Source: Sulfuricurvum sp. (GTDB taxonomy: Bacteria; Campylobacterota; Campylobacteria; Campylobacterales; Sulfurimonadaceae). From it: 64,000 bases of DNA. Below the pieces are notes generated by a model, which ran no database searches, was not told the DNA's origin, and worked only from the letters and a program-made list of their open reading frames with translations. The position numbers were made by a program, and so were the translations under genes. Positions within the stretch are counted from its first letter, which is position 1, and each line of letters opens with the position of its first letter. The DNA lies in assembly GCF_028681615.1 (NCBI RefSeq), contig NZ_JAQUHV010000002.1, forward strand, positions 186,001 to 250,000, given 5' to 3'. Of the stretch, positions 34,404 to 43,949 are shown one piece after another.

Positions 34404-36640
34404 CTTTATCCGTAGCAATACATCAATTTACCCCATCTGTTGCCGTAGGAGACGGTGTGAGCGGAGGGGTTTTATTGACTCAGACACTTTTATCCGAGCT
34501 GGGGTTCATTTCTCGTATTTATGCCCGAAAAATCGATCCGATCCTTTCAAACCGCGTTGATTCGATAGAAGACTTTGATCCTGCACCTGACGATATACTC
34601 CTCTATCATTACTCGATAGGACATCGTGACCACGATGCGCTGATGGTGCTGGATGTCCGTAAAATCATCGTTTATCATAACATTACCCCTGAGTTTTTTT
34701 TCGCAGATACCCCCCGTTTGTATGCACTGTGCAGATTGGGTCGCATGCAGCTATCTGTATCATCGTCATATTTTTGCGGTGCTTATGCCGATTCGGAGTA
34801 CAATGCCCGTGAATTGAAACGCTTGGGCTACCCAGATGTGCAGGTACTGCCGTTACTGGTCGATACATCAGAACCTATGATTCAGCCTGATGTCTCGACG
34901 CTTCCGCCATTGGGAGAGAAATATGTTATCCTCTTCGTCGGCAGAATCGTGACAAACAAAGCGCAGCATCAGCTTGTTGATATCCTCTATGCGCTAAAGA
35001 ACCGTTCCGTTGTTGATGTCGTTCTTGTTCTTGCCGGAGGGTTCAGTGACAGCACGTATGCTGAGTTTCTCCGCAAGCATATTTCTTTGTTGGAATTGGA
35101 TGGCGATGTCATGATTACGGGGAAAATTTCGGACGAAGCCCTCGGTGCCCTCTATACGCGTGCAGATCTCTACCTATCTATGAGTCTGCATGAGGGATTT
35201 GGTATTCCCATGATCGAAGCGATGCGATACGATATTCCCGTATTGGGGTACGATATTGCCGCTGTAGGAGAAAATCTCCCGCTCCAGGCCCGACTATCAT
35301 TTAGAACCCCCACACAAGTCGCCGAAAAAATTATCAAGCTGATGGAAACACCTGTTCTCCGCACCGTTTTGCTCCTGCAGCAGCGTGAAATCCTCCGCCG
35401 TTACGAGCATGCGGAACTACTGAACCGGCTCGCTTCATTTTTGGCTGATATGGGGGTTATTTCACCGAATCCACCTTCTGGGTTCATGGTACCGCGAGAA
35501 GATCGCATCCGCATTGACGGCCCGTGCGACAGTACCTACAGTCTTGCATTGGTGAACCGCGAAGTGGGTCGCGCATTGCTTCAGCAGGGAATGGAAGTTT
35601 CGTTGTTCGCGACCGAGGGACCGGGAAACTATGTGCCGAACCGTGATTTTTTAGCGAATGATCCGGAGGTACTTTCCGCATTGTCAGATATCCCTATACA
35701 TGCTCGTAGTGTTATCCGAAACCTCTATCCGCCGCGTGTTTCTTCGATGGGAGGGGTATTCAAACTATTAGGTCCATACGGCTGGGAAGAATCGGTATTT
35801 CCGCCAGAACACGTTCAAAATTTTAACCGCCGTCTCAGCGGCATCGCCTGTATGTCGACGTATGTGGCAAATGTGCTGCGCGATAATGGAGTTAACATAC
35901 CGCTGTGCATTTCGGGAATCGGTGCTGATCATATTCTGCGACATCTTCCTGAACCTCTTGGATTTGACCTTCCGGAAGGGATCAAACTGCTGCACATCTC
36001 TTCGTGCTTTCCGCGCAAAGGAGTCGATGTCTTGATTGCGGCACTGGAGGAGGTCGGAGTGCCGTTAACACTGGTTGTCAAAACCTTTCCCAACCCTCAC
36101 AATACCCTTCGCGCCGATTTGCTCCGTTGGGGGTGGGAAAACACCGCGCATGACCTCTATATTCGAGCAGACAAAAGGGTGATGATCATCGAAAATGACC
36201 TCTCGATGGCGCAGGTACGGACCCTTTACGGCACGTGCGATTGCCTTGTAGCACCGAGCCGCGGTGAAGGGTTTGGCCTGCCGATGGCCGAGGCGATGTT
36301 ACTGAATCTCCCTGTAATTACGACGGGCTATGGGGGACAGAGCGACTTTTGTACTGCAGATACCGCATGGACGGTAGGGTATACGTTGGCTCCGGCCGAT
36401 ACCCATATGGGCTTGGCTGGCTCGCTTTGGGCAGATCCGGACAAAGATGACCTTTCTCGTCAGATTATGGCGGTCTTACAGCTCTCCACAGACGAAAAAC
36501 GCCGAAAAACCGACGCTGCACGCACCCTTATAGAAACCCGATACACATGGGCGGCCGTTGCACAGAAAATGGTGGACTTTATCAATCTTTTGGAACATTC
36601 CGCATCTTCTCCGAGCTGTTTAAGCGAAACGATGCAATAG
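34400..36640 (+). CDS. Double-headed family 4 glycosyltransferase (746 residues)
   Basis: Two GT4 modules. Module 1 (about 1-365) has LFVGRIVTNKAQHQLVDIL and LHEGFGIPMIEAMRYDIPVLGYD near residue 263. Module 2 (about 375-735) starts RIDGPCDSTYSLALVNREVGRAL, has HISSCFPRKGVDVLIAAL and the motif RGEGFGLPMAEAMLLNLPVITTG near 620. Both E-x7-E sites are intact, unlike the altered second site of the 826-residue protein. Together the two proteins give four transferase modules, enough for a repeating D-rhamnan or mixed polymer. It is the last gene of the polysaccharide operon. Confidence 0.87.
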   Translation: MTLSVAIHQFTPSVAVGDGVSGGVLLTQTLLSELGFISRIYARKIDPILSNRVDSIEDFDPAPDDILLYHYSIGHRDHDALMVLDVRKIIVYHNITPEFFFADTPRLYALCRLGRMQLSVSSSYFCGAYADSEYNARELKRLGYPDVQVLPLLVDTSEPMIQPDVSTLPPLGEKYVILFVGRIVTNKAQHQLVDILYALKNRSVVDVVLVLAGGFSDSTYAEFLRKHISLLELDGDVMITGKISDEALGALYTRADLYLSMSLHEGFGIPMIEAMRYDIPVLGYDIAAVGENLPLQARLSFRTPTQVAEKIIKLMETPVLRTVLLLQQREILRRYEHAELLNRLASFLADMGVISPNPPSGFMVPREDRIRIDGPCDSTYSLALVNREVGRALLQQGMEVSLFATEGPGNYVPNRDFLANDPEVLSALSDIPIHARSVIRNLYPPRVSSMGGVFKLLGPYGWEESVFPPEHVQNFNRRLSGIACMSTYVANVLRDNGVNIPLCISGIGADHILRHLPEPLGFDLPEGIKLLHISSCFPRKGVDVLIAALEEVGVPLTLVVKTFPNPHNTLRADLLRWGWENTAHDLYIRADKRVMIIENDLSMAQVRTLYGTCDCLVAPSRGEGFGLPMAEAMLLNLPVITTGYGGQSDFCTADTAWTVGYTLAPADTHMGLAGSLWADPDKDDLSRQIMAVLQLSTDEKRRKTDAARTLIETRYTWAAVAQKMVDFINLLEHSASSPSCLSETMQ

Positions 36641-36942
36641 CTGTTATATCCCCTGGTATTTGATTTTCCCCTCTGATGGTCTCTGCTAGAAAAATGATAG
36701 TGTTTTGACAACATGGAGAGGCAAATAAAGGGGCTGAAAAGTAACATTATCACGCAGGAAAACAATATAGATTCATGAGTAATGAATGTAAATTGCAAAT
36801 AATTAGCTATAATAGCAGCGCATTTAATAGTTTATCGTGTTGAGTTCGTTAGAGATTTCGGACACTTTGAAAAAAGTGAGAAAGTTTTTTTGATCGATAA
36901 ATGGACGATAAAACATTAGAGATGGTCTTGGACGCGCTGTTT
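36641..36942. other. Non-coding stretch before the S-layer-like locus
   Basis: About 300 nt without a supported gene. A TATAAT at 36808-36813 could be an extra upstream promoter for the 37044 gene. Nothing else stands out; no terminator for the polysaccharide operon is obvious. Confidence 0.4.
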
Positions 36943-37043
36943 TAAGGATATATTAAAATAGTATAGAGGATAATACTTATATCATCGAGTGTAGTTAGCT
37001 CGGTGCGCGCACAAAACTAAAACTAAAACACAAAAGGATTCAC
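36943..37043 (+). promoter_or_regulatory. Duplicated promoter and leader of the S-layer-like gene
   Basis: This 101-nt leader is identical at 40521-40621. It has a candidate -10 (GATAAT, 36969-36974), a perfect 10-bp palindrome GTGCGCGCAC (37003-37012), then an A-rich run with almost no G and AAGGA just before the ATG. A structured 5' end followed by an open ribosome-binding region is the kind of leader seen on strongly expressed, stable mRNAs; that use is inferred. Confidence 0.5.
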
Positions 37044-40034
37044 ATGGCAGTAACAAATCAACAGGTTGCAGAACTTTACGTTGCAACATTTAACCGTGCA
37101 CCCGATGCAGACGGTTTGGATTATTGGGTTAACCTTTCAGGTTTAACCATTGAGCAAATCGCCCAAAGCTTTTTCGATCAGCCGGAAACACAGGCATTGT
37201 ATCCAGCAGGGAATACAGATGCTGAATTTGTAACTTCTATCTATTCAAATCTTTTCAACCGTACTCCTGATGCAGCTGGGCTTGCATATTGGGTCAATGA
37301 GCTTGCGAACGGAAACATGACTCGTTCAGTAATGATCGAAGCGATGAAAGACGGCGCACTTGGTGCAGATGCGATTCTTGTTGCCAACAAAGCAGAAGTA
37401 GGTCTTTACTATGCGAATGCGGGTCTTACAGGTACAGATTATTCATTGGCGTCAGTTACAGCATACCATTCATCAGTTGTTGCTGCAGAAACTGCGATTG
37501 ACAATATCGTTGCAAACGGCGGAGACATCGCTGCGACAGGACAAACGTTTGTATTGACTACAGGTCAAGACAATGTTGTCGGAACAACATTAAACGATAC
37601 GATTACAGGTATTGTAGACGGAACGCATGACACATTGACACTTGGTGACAGTATCAACGGCGGAAGCGGTGCGGATACATTGAAATTGATTACGGATGCG
37701 TCAACTGTCAATATGGGCTTGGCAACAATTACGAGCGTAGAAAAAGCAATCGTAAACGATTATACGCATAGCCTTACAACATTGAACATCGATAACAACG
37801 CATTTGCAGCATTGACAGTAGACGGTATTGACAATTCAACATACATCAATGACGTTGTTGGATCAACGGCTGTTACATTGACCAATCTTGGGACTTCAGC
37901 AAGCGCATACGTGTATTTCAGCGACAGCAGTGCTACGGCATTGTCAGGAACTGTTGACGGTGCAGACAGCGCATATGCAGAATTCAACTATGCGAATCTT
38001 ACGGCTACAACGCTTGACATTACTCTTGATGTTAAAAACGTAATGAATTCAGATGTTTATGAATATGCTGATAACAACGGAAACAACACGGCTGTGACAG
38101 CGATTAATACAACGATTAATCTTACAGACGCAACCGATTCATACGTGTATGCGGAAACGTATAATGCTTCTGAAGGAATCGAACGTACCGCGACAGTTAC
38201 GATTGCAAACGTTGACAATTCATACGTTGAAATGGATGATTACCACAGTACATTGTCTAACAACACGATTAACCTTTCAATGAGCAATTCAGACGGCGCA
38301 GGTTTCGAATTCTATCCGTACGATGATACCAATAGCGTACAATCAAGCGGTTCGACCGATACGTTGAATATCACATTGGACAACGTTACCAGTGTTAACA
38401 ATGATTCATTTATCGATGTATATGACATGGAAAATATCAACGTTGTGGTAAACGGCGCTTCGGTATTGGATTATATCGATGCGTATTCTTACGGAGACGG
38501 TACGTATCCGGCAGTACAAACGTATACCATTACGGCAAACGCTGACTTGACAGTGAATACGATCGATGTGACAGATGGAGGTGTTGCAAACTTCACCATT
38601 ACCGGTGCCGGAAATGTAACGTTTGACACCAACGGCGATAACGATGGTTTGACAGTGGACGCAGCGGCAATGACAGGTGACTTGACATTGGGCGCATACT
38701 CAGACAATGGTGCATCTCTTGATACAATCATCGTTGATGTTCAATCTGGAAGCGGTAACGATACCATTACATTGGATACGGTACAGGCAAATGTTTCTAC
38801 AGGTGCAGGTAATGACCGCGTAGACATTACAGGATTGGATTTCGGTGATGCATTGGCAGGTACACTTAACGGTGGAGAAGGTCGTGACACGATCGTAATT
38901 GCGAACGGTGCATTATTGTACGCTGCAAGTGCTGCGAACATCAGTAACTTCGAAGTACTTGATTTCACTGCGGGTATAGGTACATATGATATGTCTGTTG
39001 AACCATCATTGAAAGATGTGAGTGCAAACGGTTATATCGCTGGCGCTGTAACAATCGACAACGCTGCGGCGGATACCAAACTTTCTCTTGATTCATTTGT
39101 AGACACAGATGCTATTACTATGGCTCTTGCAGATGCAACAGGAACAACCGATACTCTTGGTATGACGGTTTCTGCTACAGATACCAATACAGACACAACG
39201 GCGGATAATGAATCAAATGCTGTTATCATTGCGACAGGGTATGAAACAATCAACCTTACATCAAACGCGACGACAGCATCTGTAGAATCTTCTTTGGGTG
39301 CGAACGATGCATTGACATCAGCAGATTATAACAACACAGTTGATTATGATGCGGCAAATATGACAAAACTCGTTATCGACGGAAACGCTCAAGCGACGGT
39401 AACGTTCACAGATGCTACAGCATTGACTTTCGTAGATGCAAGCGCAAATACGGCGGGTGTTAACGTAGACGCGTCAACCGGTTCTATTACGGGTGGTGTA
39501 ACATTCAAAGGTTCTGCAGCAGCGGATACATATACATCAACTGCTAATGGTGACCTTATCCAAACGAACGCAGGTGCGGACACTGTTACTCTTGGTCTAG
39601 GTGATGACACAATCCGTTTTGCAAGCAAAACAGATTCACAAATGACATTGACTGATACAACTACTCCGGCAGATGGCGTAGCAGATACGATGACTGGATT
39701 TGACGTTATCACTGGCTTTAATACATCTGGTACTGACTTGATCGAGTTGTCTTCACTTCTTAACTTGGCGACAGGTGATGCACGTGCGGACATCATCCAA
39801 AAAGGTGCGATCGGCGGTACTACTGCAGCAGCAATGCAAACGTTCATTGGCACAGGAGCAGATTTCTTCTCTACTGGTGTTGTTGATCGTGCTGTTGCAT
39901 TTGCTACAGACGGTACTAACGGATATGTATTCGTAGACGTTAACCATGACGGTAGCTATTCAGCTGCTAATGATATGGTGATCGAGCTTGCTGGTACAAC
40001 TTCATTTGCTGTAACTGACATTACTTTCGGTTGA
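37044..40034 (+). CDS. S-layer-like DUF4214 T1SS substrate, copy 1
   Basis: A 996-residue exoprotein with no Sec signal. Two DUF4214 units lie at about 1-125 (AELYVATFNRAPDADGLDYWV, then LFNRTPDAAGLAYWVNEL). A long Thr/Asp/Asn/Ala-rich beta-strand region follows, with RTX-like pieces (TTLNDTITG near 180, GSGNDTITLD near 570, NAGADTVTLGLGDDTIRF near 843). The end is a C-terminal segment closing TTSFAVTDITFG, the usual place for a T1SS signal. The protein is acidic, poor in Lys, and I see no Cys, as in S-layer proteins. Own leader and strong terminator. An S-layer or major surface protein is the best reading; no name can be given. Confidence 0.82.
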   Translation: MAVTNQQVAELYVATFNRAPDADGLDYWVNLSGLTIEQIAQSFFDQPETQALYPAGNTDAEFVTSIYSNLFNRTPDAAGLAYWVNELANGNMTRSVMIEAMKDGALGADAILVANKAEVGLYYANAGLTGTDYSLASVTAYHSSVVAAETAIDNIVANGGDIAATGQTFVLTTGQDNVVGTTLNDTITGIVDGTHDTLTLGDSINGGSGADTLKLITDASTVNMGLATITSVEKAIVNDYTHSLTTLNIDNNAFAALTVDGIDNSTYINDVVGSTAVTLTNLGTSASAYVYFSDSSATALSGTVDGADSAYAEFNYANLTATTLDITLDVKNVMNSDVYEYADNNGNNTAVTAINTTINLTDATDSYVYAETYNASEGIERTATVTIANVDNSYVEMDDYHSTLSNNTINLSMSNSDGAGFEFYPYDDTNSVQSSGSTDTLNITLDNVTSVNNDSFIDVYDMENINVVVNGASVLDYIDAYSYGDGTYPAVQTYTITANADLTVNTIDVTDGGVANFTITGAGNVTFDTNGDNDGLTVDAAAMTGDLTLGAYSDNGASLDTIIVDVQSGSGNDTITLDTVQANVSTGAGNDRVDITGLDFGDALAGTLNGGEGRDTIVIANGALLYAASAANISNFEVLDFTAGIGTYDMSVEPSLKDVSANGYIAGAVTIDNAAADTKLSLDSFVDTDAITMALADATGTTDTLGMTVSATDTNTDTTADNESNAVIIATGYETINLTSNATTASVESSLGANDALTSADYNNTVDYDAANMTKLVIDGNAQATVTFTDATALTFVDASANTAGVNVDASTGSITGGVTFKGSAAADTYTSTANGDLIQTNAGADTVTLGLGDDTIRFASKTDSQMTLTDTTTPADGVADTMTGFDVITGFNTSGTDLIELSSLLNLATGDARADIIQKGAIGGTTAAAMQTFIGTGADFFSTGVVDRAVAFATDGTNGYVFVDVNHDGSYSAANDMVIELAGTTSFAVTDITFG

Positions 40035-40073
40035 TCATCCTAAGCGATCTGCTTTCAGTAGAACGTTTTTTCA

Positions 40074-40111
40074 AAGCCTCTTCCCTTGATAGGGCGGAGG
40101 CTTTTTTTTTT
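40074..40111 (+). terminator. Strong terminator of S-layer-like gene copy 1
   Basis: Stem AAGCCTC/GAGGCTT with an upper stem CCCT/AGGG and TGAT loop, followed by a run of ten T, 40 nt after the stop codon. Confidence 0.92.
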
Positions 40112-40139
40112 ACCCCTATCAGAGTACAAAGAGGAACGA

Positions 40140-40334
40140 ATGGAAAAAAAGATTTTAAAATTCAACGACAAAGAATACAAAATATCTGATCTTTCAGAAG
40201 AGGCAAAAGCCCAATTGACAAACCTCCGAGTTTGCGATGCTGAAATTTCCCGATTAAAAGCGCAATTGGCAATTACGGAAACGGCTCGTAATACTTATAC
40301 TCAGGTTTTATCGAATCTGCTTCCGAAAAAATAA
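40140..40334 (+). CDS. Small protein linked to T1SS cargo (DUF6447-like)
   Basis: A 64-residue protein: a short N-terminal beta hairpin-like part (KKILKFNDKEYKISDLS) and then one helix or coiled coil (SEEAKAQLTNLRVCDAEISRLKAQLAITETARNTY). As I recall, it resembles the short DUF6447 proteins found beside exported repeat proteins; function unknown. AGAGGAA precedes the ATG. It lies just after the end of repeat unit A, beyond a strong terminator, so it depends on read-through or an unseen promoter. There is no copy after the second S-layer gene. Confidence 0.68.
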   Translation: MEKKILKFNDKEYKISDLSEEAKAQLTNLRVCDAEISRLKAQLAITETARNTYTQVLSNLLPKK

Positions 40335-40336
40335 CG

Positions 40337-40356
40337 TGACTCCCGGTTTGGGGTCA
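40337..40356 (+). terminator. Possible weak terminator after the small protein gene
   Basis: A 7-bp stem TGACTCC/GGGGTCA (one G-T pair) with a 6-nt loop starts 3 nt after the stop; the T content after it is modest. The remaining sequence to 40520 shows nothing convincing. Confidence 0.4.
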
Positions 40357-40621
40357 TATTCATCTGTTTTACAAATCTCCTCTCTTCTCTCAAAACACTT
40401 CCCCTCAGCGCATACGATATCAAATAAATCATCGAACAATGGCCACACAGAAGTGAATTTTCACCTTTTCATCGATGCGGGCTTCAATATCTTCAGAAAT
40501 CACCAACTTTTATACACTAATAAGGATATATTAAAATAGTATAGAGGATAATACTTATATCATCGAGTGTAGTTAGCTCGGTGCGCGCACAAAACTAAAA
40601 CTAAAACACAAAAGGATTCAC

Positions 40622-43612
40622 ATGGCAGTAACAAATCAACAGGTTGCAGAACTTTACGTTGCAACATTTAACCGTGCACCCGATGCAGACGGTTTGGATT
40701 ATTGGGTTAACCTTTCAGGTTTAACCATTGAGCAAATCGCCCAAAGCTTTTTCGATCAGCCGGAAACACAGGCATTGTATCCAGCAGGGAATACAGATGC
40801 TGAATTTGTAACTTCTATCTATTCAAATCTTTTCAACCGTACTCCTGATGCAGCTGGGCTTGCATATTGGGTCAATGAGCTTGCGAACGGAAACATGACT
40901 CGTTCAGTAATGATCGAAGCGATGAAAGACGGCGCACTTGGTGCAGATGCGATTCTTGTTGCCAACAAAGCAGAAGTAGGTCTTTACTATGCGAATGCGG
41001 GTCTTACAGGTACAGATTATTCATTGGCGTCAGTTACAGCATACCATTCATCAGTTGTTGCTGCAGAAACTGCGATTGACAATATCGTTGCAAACGGCGG
41101 AGACATCGCTGCGACAGGACAAACGTTTGTATTGACTACAGGTCAAGACAATGTTGTCGGAACAACATTAAACGATACGATTACAGGTATTGTAGACGGA
41201 ACGCATGACACATTGACACTTGGTGACAGTATCAACGGCGGAAGCGGTGCGGATACATTGAAATTGATTACGGATGCGTCAACTGTCAATATGGGCTTGG
41301 CAACAATTACGAGCGTAGAAAAAGCAATCGTAAACGATTATACGCATAGCCTTACAACATTGAACATCGATAACAACGCATTTGCAGCATTGACAGTAGA
41401 CGGTATTGACAATTCAACATACATCAATGACGTTGTTGGATCAACGGCTGTTACATTGACCAATCTTGGGACTTCAGCAAGCGCATACGTGTATTTCAGC
41501 GACAGCAGTGCTACGGCATTGTCAGGAACTGTTGACGGTGCAGACAGCGCATATGCAGAATTCAACTATGCGAATCTTACGGCTACAACGCTTGACATTA
41601 CTCTTGATGTTAAAAACGTAATGAATTCAGATGTTTATGAATATGCTGATAACAACGGAAACAACACGGCTGTGACAGCGATTAATACAACGATTAATCT
41701 TACAGACGCAACCGATTCATACGTGTATGCGGAAACGTATAATGCTTCTGAAGGAATCGAACGTACCGCGACAGTTACGATTGCAAACGTTGACAATTCA
41801 TACGTTGAAATGGATGATTACCACAGTACATTGTCTAACAACACGATTAACCTTTCAATGAGCAATTCAGACGGCGCAGGTTTCGAATTCTATCCGTACG
41901 ATGATACCAATAGCGTACAATCAAGCGGTTCGACCGATACGTTGAATATCACATTGGACAACGTTACCAGTGTTAACAATGATTCATTTATCGATGTATA
42001 TGACATGGAAAATATCAACGTTGTGGTAAACGGCGCTTCGGTATTGGATTATATCGATGCGTATTCTTACGGAGACGGTACGTATCCGGCAGTACAAACG
42101 TATACCATTACGGCAAACGCTGACTTGACAGTGAATACGATCGATGTGACAGATGGAGGTGTTGCAAACTTCACCATTACCGGTGCCGGAAATGTAACGT
42201 TTGACACCAACGGCGATAACGATGGTTTGACAGTGGACGCAGCGGCAATGACAGGTGACTTGACATTGGGCGCATACTCAGACAATGGTGCATCTCTTGA
42301 TACAATCATCGTTGATGTTCAATCTGGAAGCGGTAACGATACCATTACATTGGATACGGTACAGGCAAATGTTTCTACAGGTGCAGGTAATGACCGCGTA
42401 GACATTACAGGATTGGATTTCGGTGATGCATTGGCAGGTACACTTAACGGTGGAGAAGGTCGTGACACGATCGTAATTGCGAACGGTGCATTATTGTACG
42501 CTGCAAGTGCTGCGAACATCAGTAACTTCGAAGTACTTGATTTCACTGCGGGTATAGGTACATATGATATGTCTGTTGAACCATCATTGAAAGATGTGAG
42601 TGCAAACGGTTATATCGCTGGCGCTGTAACAATCGACAACGCTGCGGCGGATACCAAACTTTCTCTTGATTCATTTGTAGACACAGATGCTATTACTATG
42701 GCTCTTGCAGATGCAACAGGAACAACCGATACTCTTGGTATGACGGTTTCTGCTACAGATACCAATACAGACACAACGGCGGATAATGAATCAAATGCTG
42801 TTATCATTGCGACAGGGTATGAAACAATCAACCTTACATCAAACGCGACGACAGCATCTGTAGAATCTTCTTTGGGTGCGAACGATGCATTGACATCAGC
42901 AGATTATAACAACACAGTTGATTATGATGCGGCAAATATGACAAAACTCGTTATCGACGGAAACGCTCAAGCGACGGTAACGTTCACAGATGCTACAGCA
43001 TTGACTTTCGTAGATGCAAGCGCAAATACGGCGGGTGTTAACGTAGACGCGTCAACCGGTTCTATTACGGGTGGTGTAACATTCAAAGGTTCTGCAGCAG
43101 CGGATACATATACATCAACTGCTAATGGTGACCTTATCCAAACGAACGCAGGTGCGGACACTGTTACTCTTGGTCTAGGTGATGACACAATCCGTTTTGC
43201 AAGCAAAACAGATTCACAAATGACATTGACTGATACAACTACTCCGGCAGATGGCGTAGCAGATACGATGACTGGATTTGACGTTATCACTGGCTTTAAT
43301 ACATCTGGTACTGACTTGATCGAGTTGTCTTCACTTCTTAACTTGGCGACAGGTGATGCACGTGCGGACATCATCCAAAAAGGTGCGATCGGCGGTACTA
43401 CTGCAGCAGCAATGCAAACGTTCATTGGCACAGGAGCAGATTTCTTCTCTACTGGTGTTGTTGATCGTGCTGTTGCATTTGCTACAGACGGTACTAACGG
43501 ATATGTATTCGTAGACGTTAACCATGACGGTAGCTATTCAGCTGCTAATGATATGGTGATCGAGCTTGCTGGTACAACTTCATTTGCTGTAACTGACATT
43601 ACTTTCGGTTGA
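40622..43612 (+). CDS. S-layer-like DUF4214 T1SS substrate, copy 2
   Basis: Identical in protein sequence to the product of 37044-40034 over all 996 residues, with the same leader and ribosome binding site (AAGGA). Two intact, fully regulated copies could double the dose of an abundant surface protein or act as partners for recombination with variant genes elsewhere. The gene is followed by its own terminator and then by a different DUF4214 exoprotein. Everything said about domains of copy 1 applies. An assembly duplication should be excluded, though the 391-bp unique spacer and the two base differences argue that the repeat is real. Confidence 0.82.
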   Translation: MAVTNQQVAELYVATFNRAPDADGLDYWVNLSGLTIEQIAQSFFDQPETQALYPAGNTDAEFVTSIYSNLFNRTPDAAGLAYWVNELANGNMTRSVMIEAMKDGALGADAILVANKAEVGLYYANAGLTGTDYSLASVTAYHSSVVAAETAIDNIVANGGDIAATGQTFVLTTGQDNVVGTTLNDTITGIVDGTHDTLTLGDSINGGSGADTLKLITDASTVNMGLATITSVEKAIVNDYTHSLTTLNIDNNAFAALTVDGIDNSTYINDVVGSTAVTLTNLGTSASAYVYFSDSSATALSGTVDGADSAYAEFNYANLTATTLDITLDVKNVMNSDVYEYADNNGNNTAVTAINTTINLTDATDSYVYAETYNASEGIERTATVTIANVDNSYVEMDDYHSTLSNNTINLSMSNSDGAGFEFYPYDDTNSVQSSGSTDTLNITLDNVTSVNNDSFIDVYDMENINVVVNGASVLDYIDAYSYGDGTYPAVQTYTITANADLTVNTIDVTDGGVANFTITGAGNVTFDTNGDNDGLTVDAAAMTGDLTLGAYSDNGASLDTIIVDVQSGSGNDTITLDTVQANVSTGAGNDRVDITGLDFGDALAGTLNGGEGRDTIVIANGALLYAASAANISNFEVLDFTAGIGTYDMSVEPSLKDVSANGYIAGAVTIDNAAADTKLSLDSFVDTDAITMALADATGTTDTLGMTVSATDTNTDTTADNESNAVIIATGYETINLTSNATTASVESSLGANDALTSADYNNTVDYDAANMTKLVIDGNAQATVTFTDATALTFVDASANTAGVNVDASTGSITGGVTFKGSAAADTYTSTANGDLIQTNAGADTVTLGLGDDTIRFASKTDSQMTLTDTTTPADGVADTMTGFDVITGFNTSGTDLIELSSLLNLATGDARADIIQKGAIGGTTAAAMQTFIGTGADFFSTGVVDRAVAFATDGTNGYVFVDVNHDGSYSAANDMVIELAGTTSFAVTDITFG

Positions 43613-43651
43613 TCATCCTAAGCGATCTGCTTTCAGTAGAACGTTTTTTCA

Positions 43652-43688
43652 AAGCCTCTTCCCTTGATAGGGCGGAGGCTTTTTTTTT
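43652..43688 (+). terminator. Strong terminator of S-layer-like gene copy 2
   Basis: Same stem as at 40074-40111 but with nine T rather than ten. Confidence 0.92.
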
Positions 43689-43949
43689 ACCCCTAGCAGA
43701 GTACAACACATAACATGGTTCCATAGTACAAATATCGATTGTAACCTACTGTAAAGCCCTTTTTCAACGAATAAGTTTCATTTTTCACCTCTCTTGCAAA
43801 TACACTCTTCATTTATGATCTTCTTAATACAGAAATGGACGAACCGTAATCATGCAGAAACCATTCGAAAGATGGTAATATTATTGAAACCGTGCACATT
43901 TGAACAGAGATATGGCATACTTATAAATATTGATGAGTGGAGGTGGCAA

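Larger units (their letters stand above)
36943..40129 (+). repeat. Direct repeat unit A (S-layer-like transcription unit, copy 1)
   Basis: A 3187-bp unit repeated at 40521-43706 in the same orientation. It covers the whole leader, the 996-codon gene and the terminator. By reading both, I find only two differences: one T fewer in the terminator tract and one base (T at 40119, G at 43696). The translations in the coding frame and in several antisense frames are identical, which implies identical DNA in those parts. The units are separated by 391 bp of unique sequence. Confidence 0.93.
40521..43706 (+). repeat. Direct repeat unit B (S-layer-like transcription unit, copy 2)
   Basis: Second copy of the unit at 36943-40129, 3186 bp, offset 3578. 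Identity begins exactly at TAAGGATATA and stops after GAGTACAA; bases outside do not match. No target-site duplication, terminal inverted repeat or transposase is seen at either edge, so homologous or gene-conversion origin is more likely than transposition. Confidence 0.93.

Noticed and set aside
39389-39853. 154-codon antisense frame inside the S-layer-like gene (and its copy at 42967-43431)
   Set aside because: Shadow of a Thr/Ala/Asp-rich coding sequence; no start signals. Useful only as evidence that the two copies are identical.
40336-40539. 67-codon frame between the small protein gene and the second S-layer copy
   Set aside because: No ribosome binding site, unusual composition, and it runs across the repeat boundary into the duplicated leader; chance frame.
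36943-43706. Composite transposon as origin of the duplicated unit
   Set aside because: No transposase, terminal inverted repeats or target duplications at the repeat edges.
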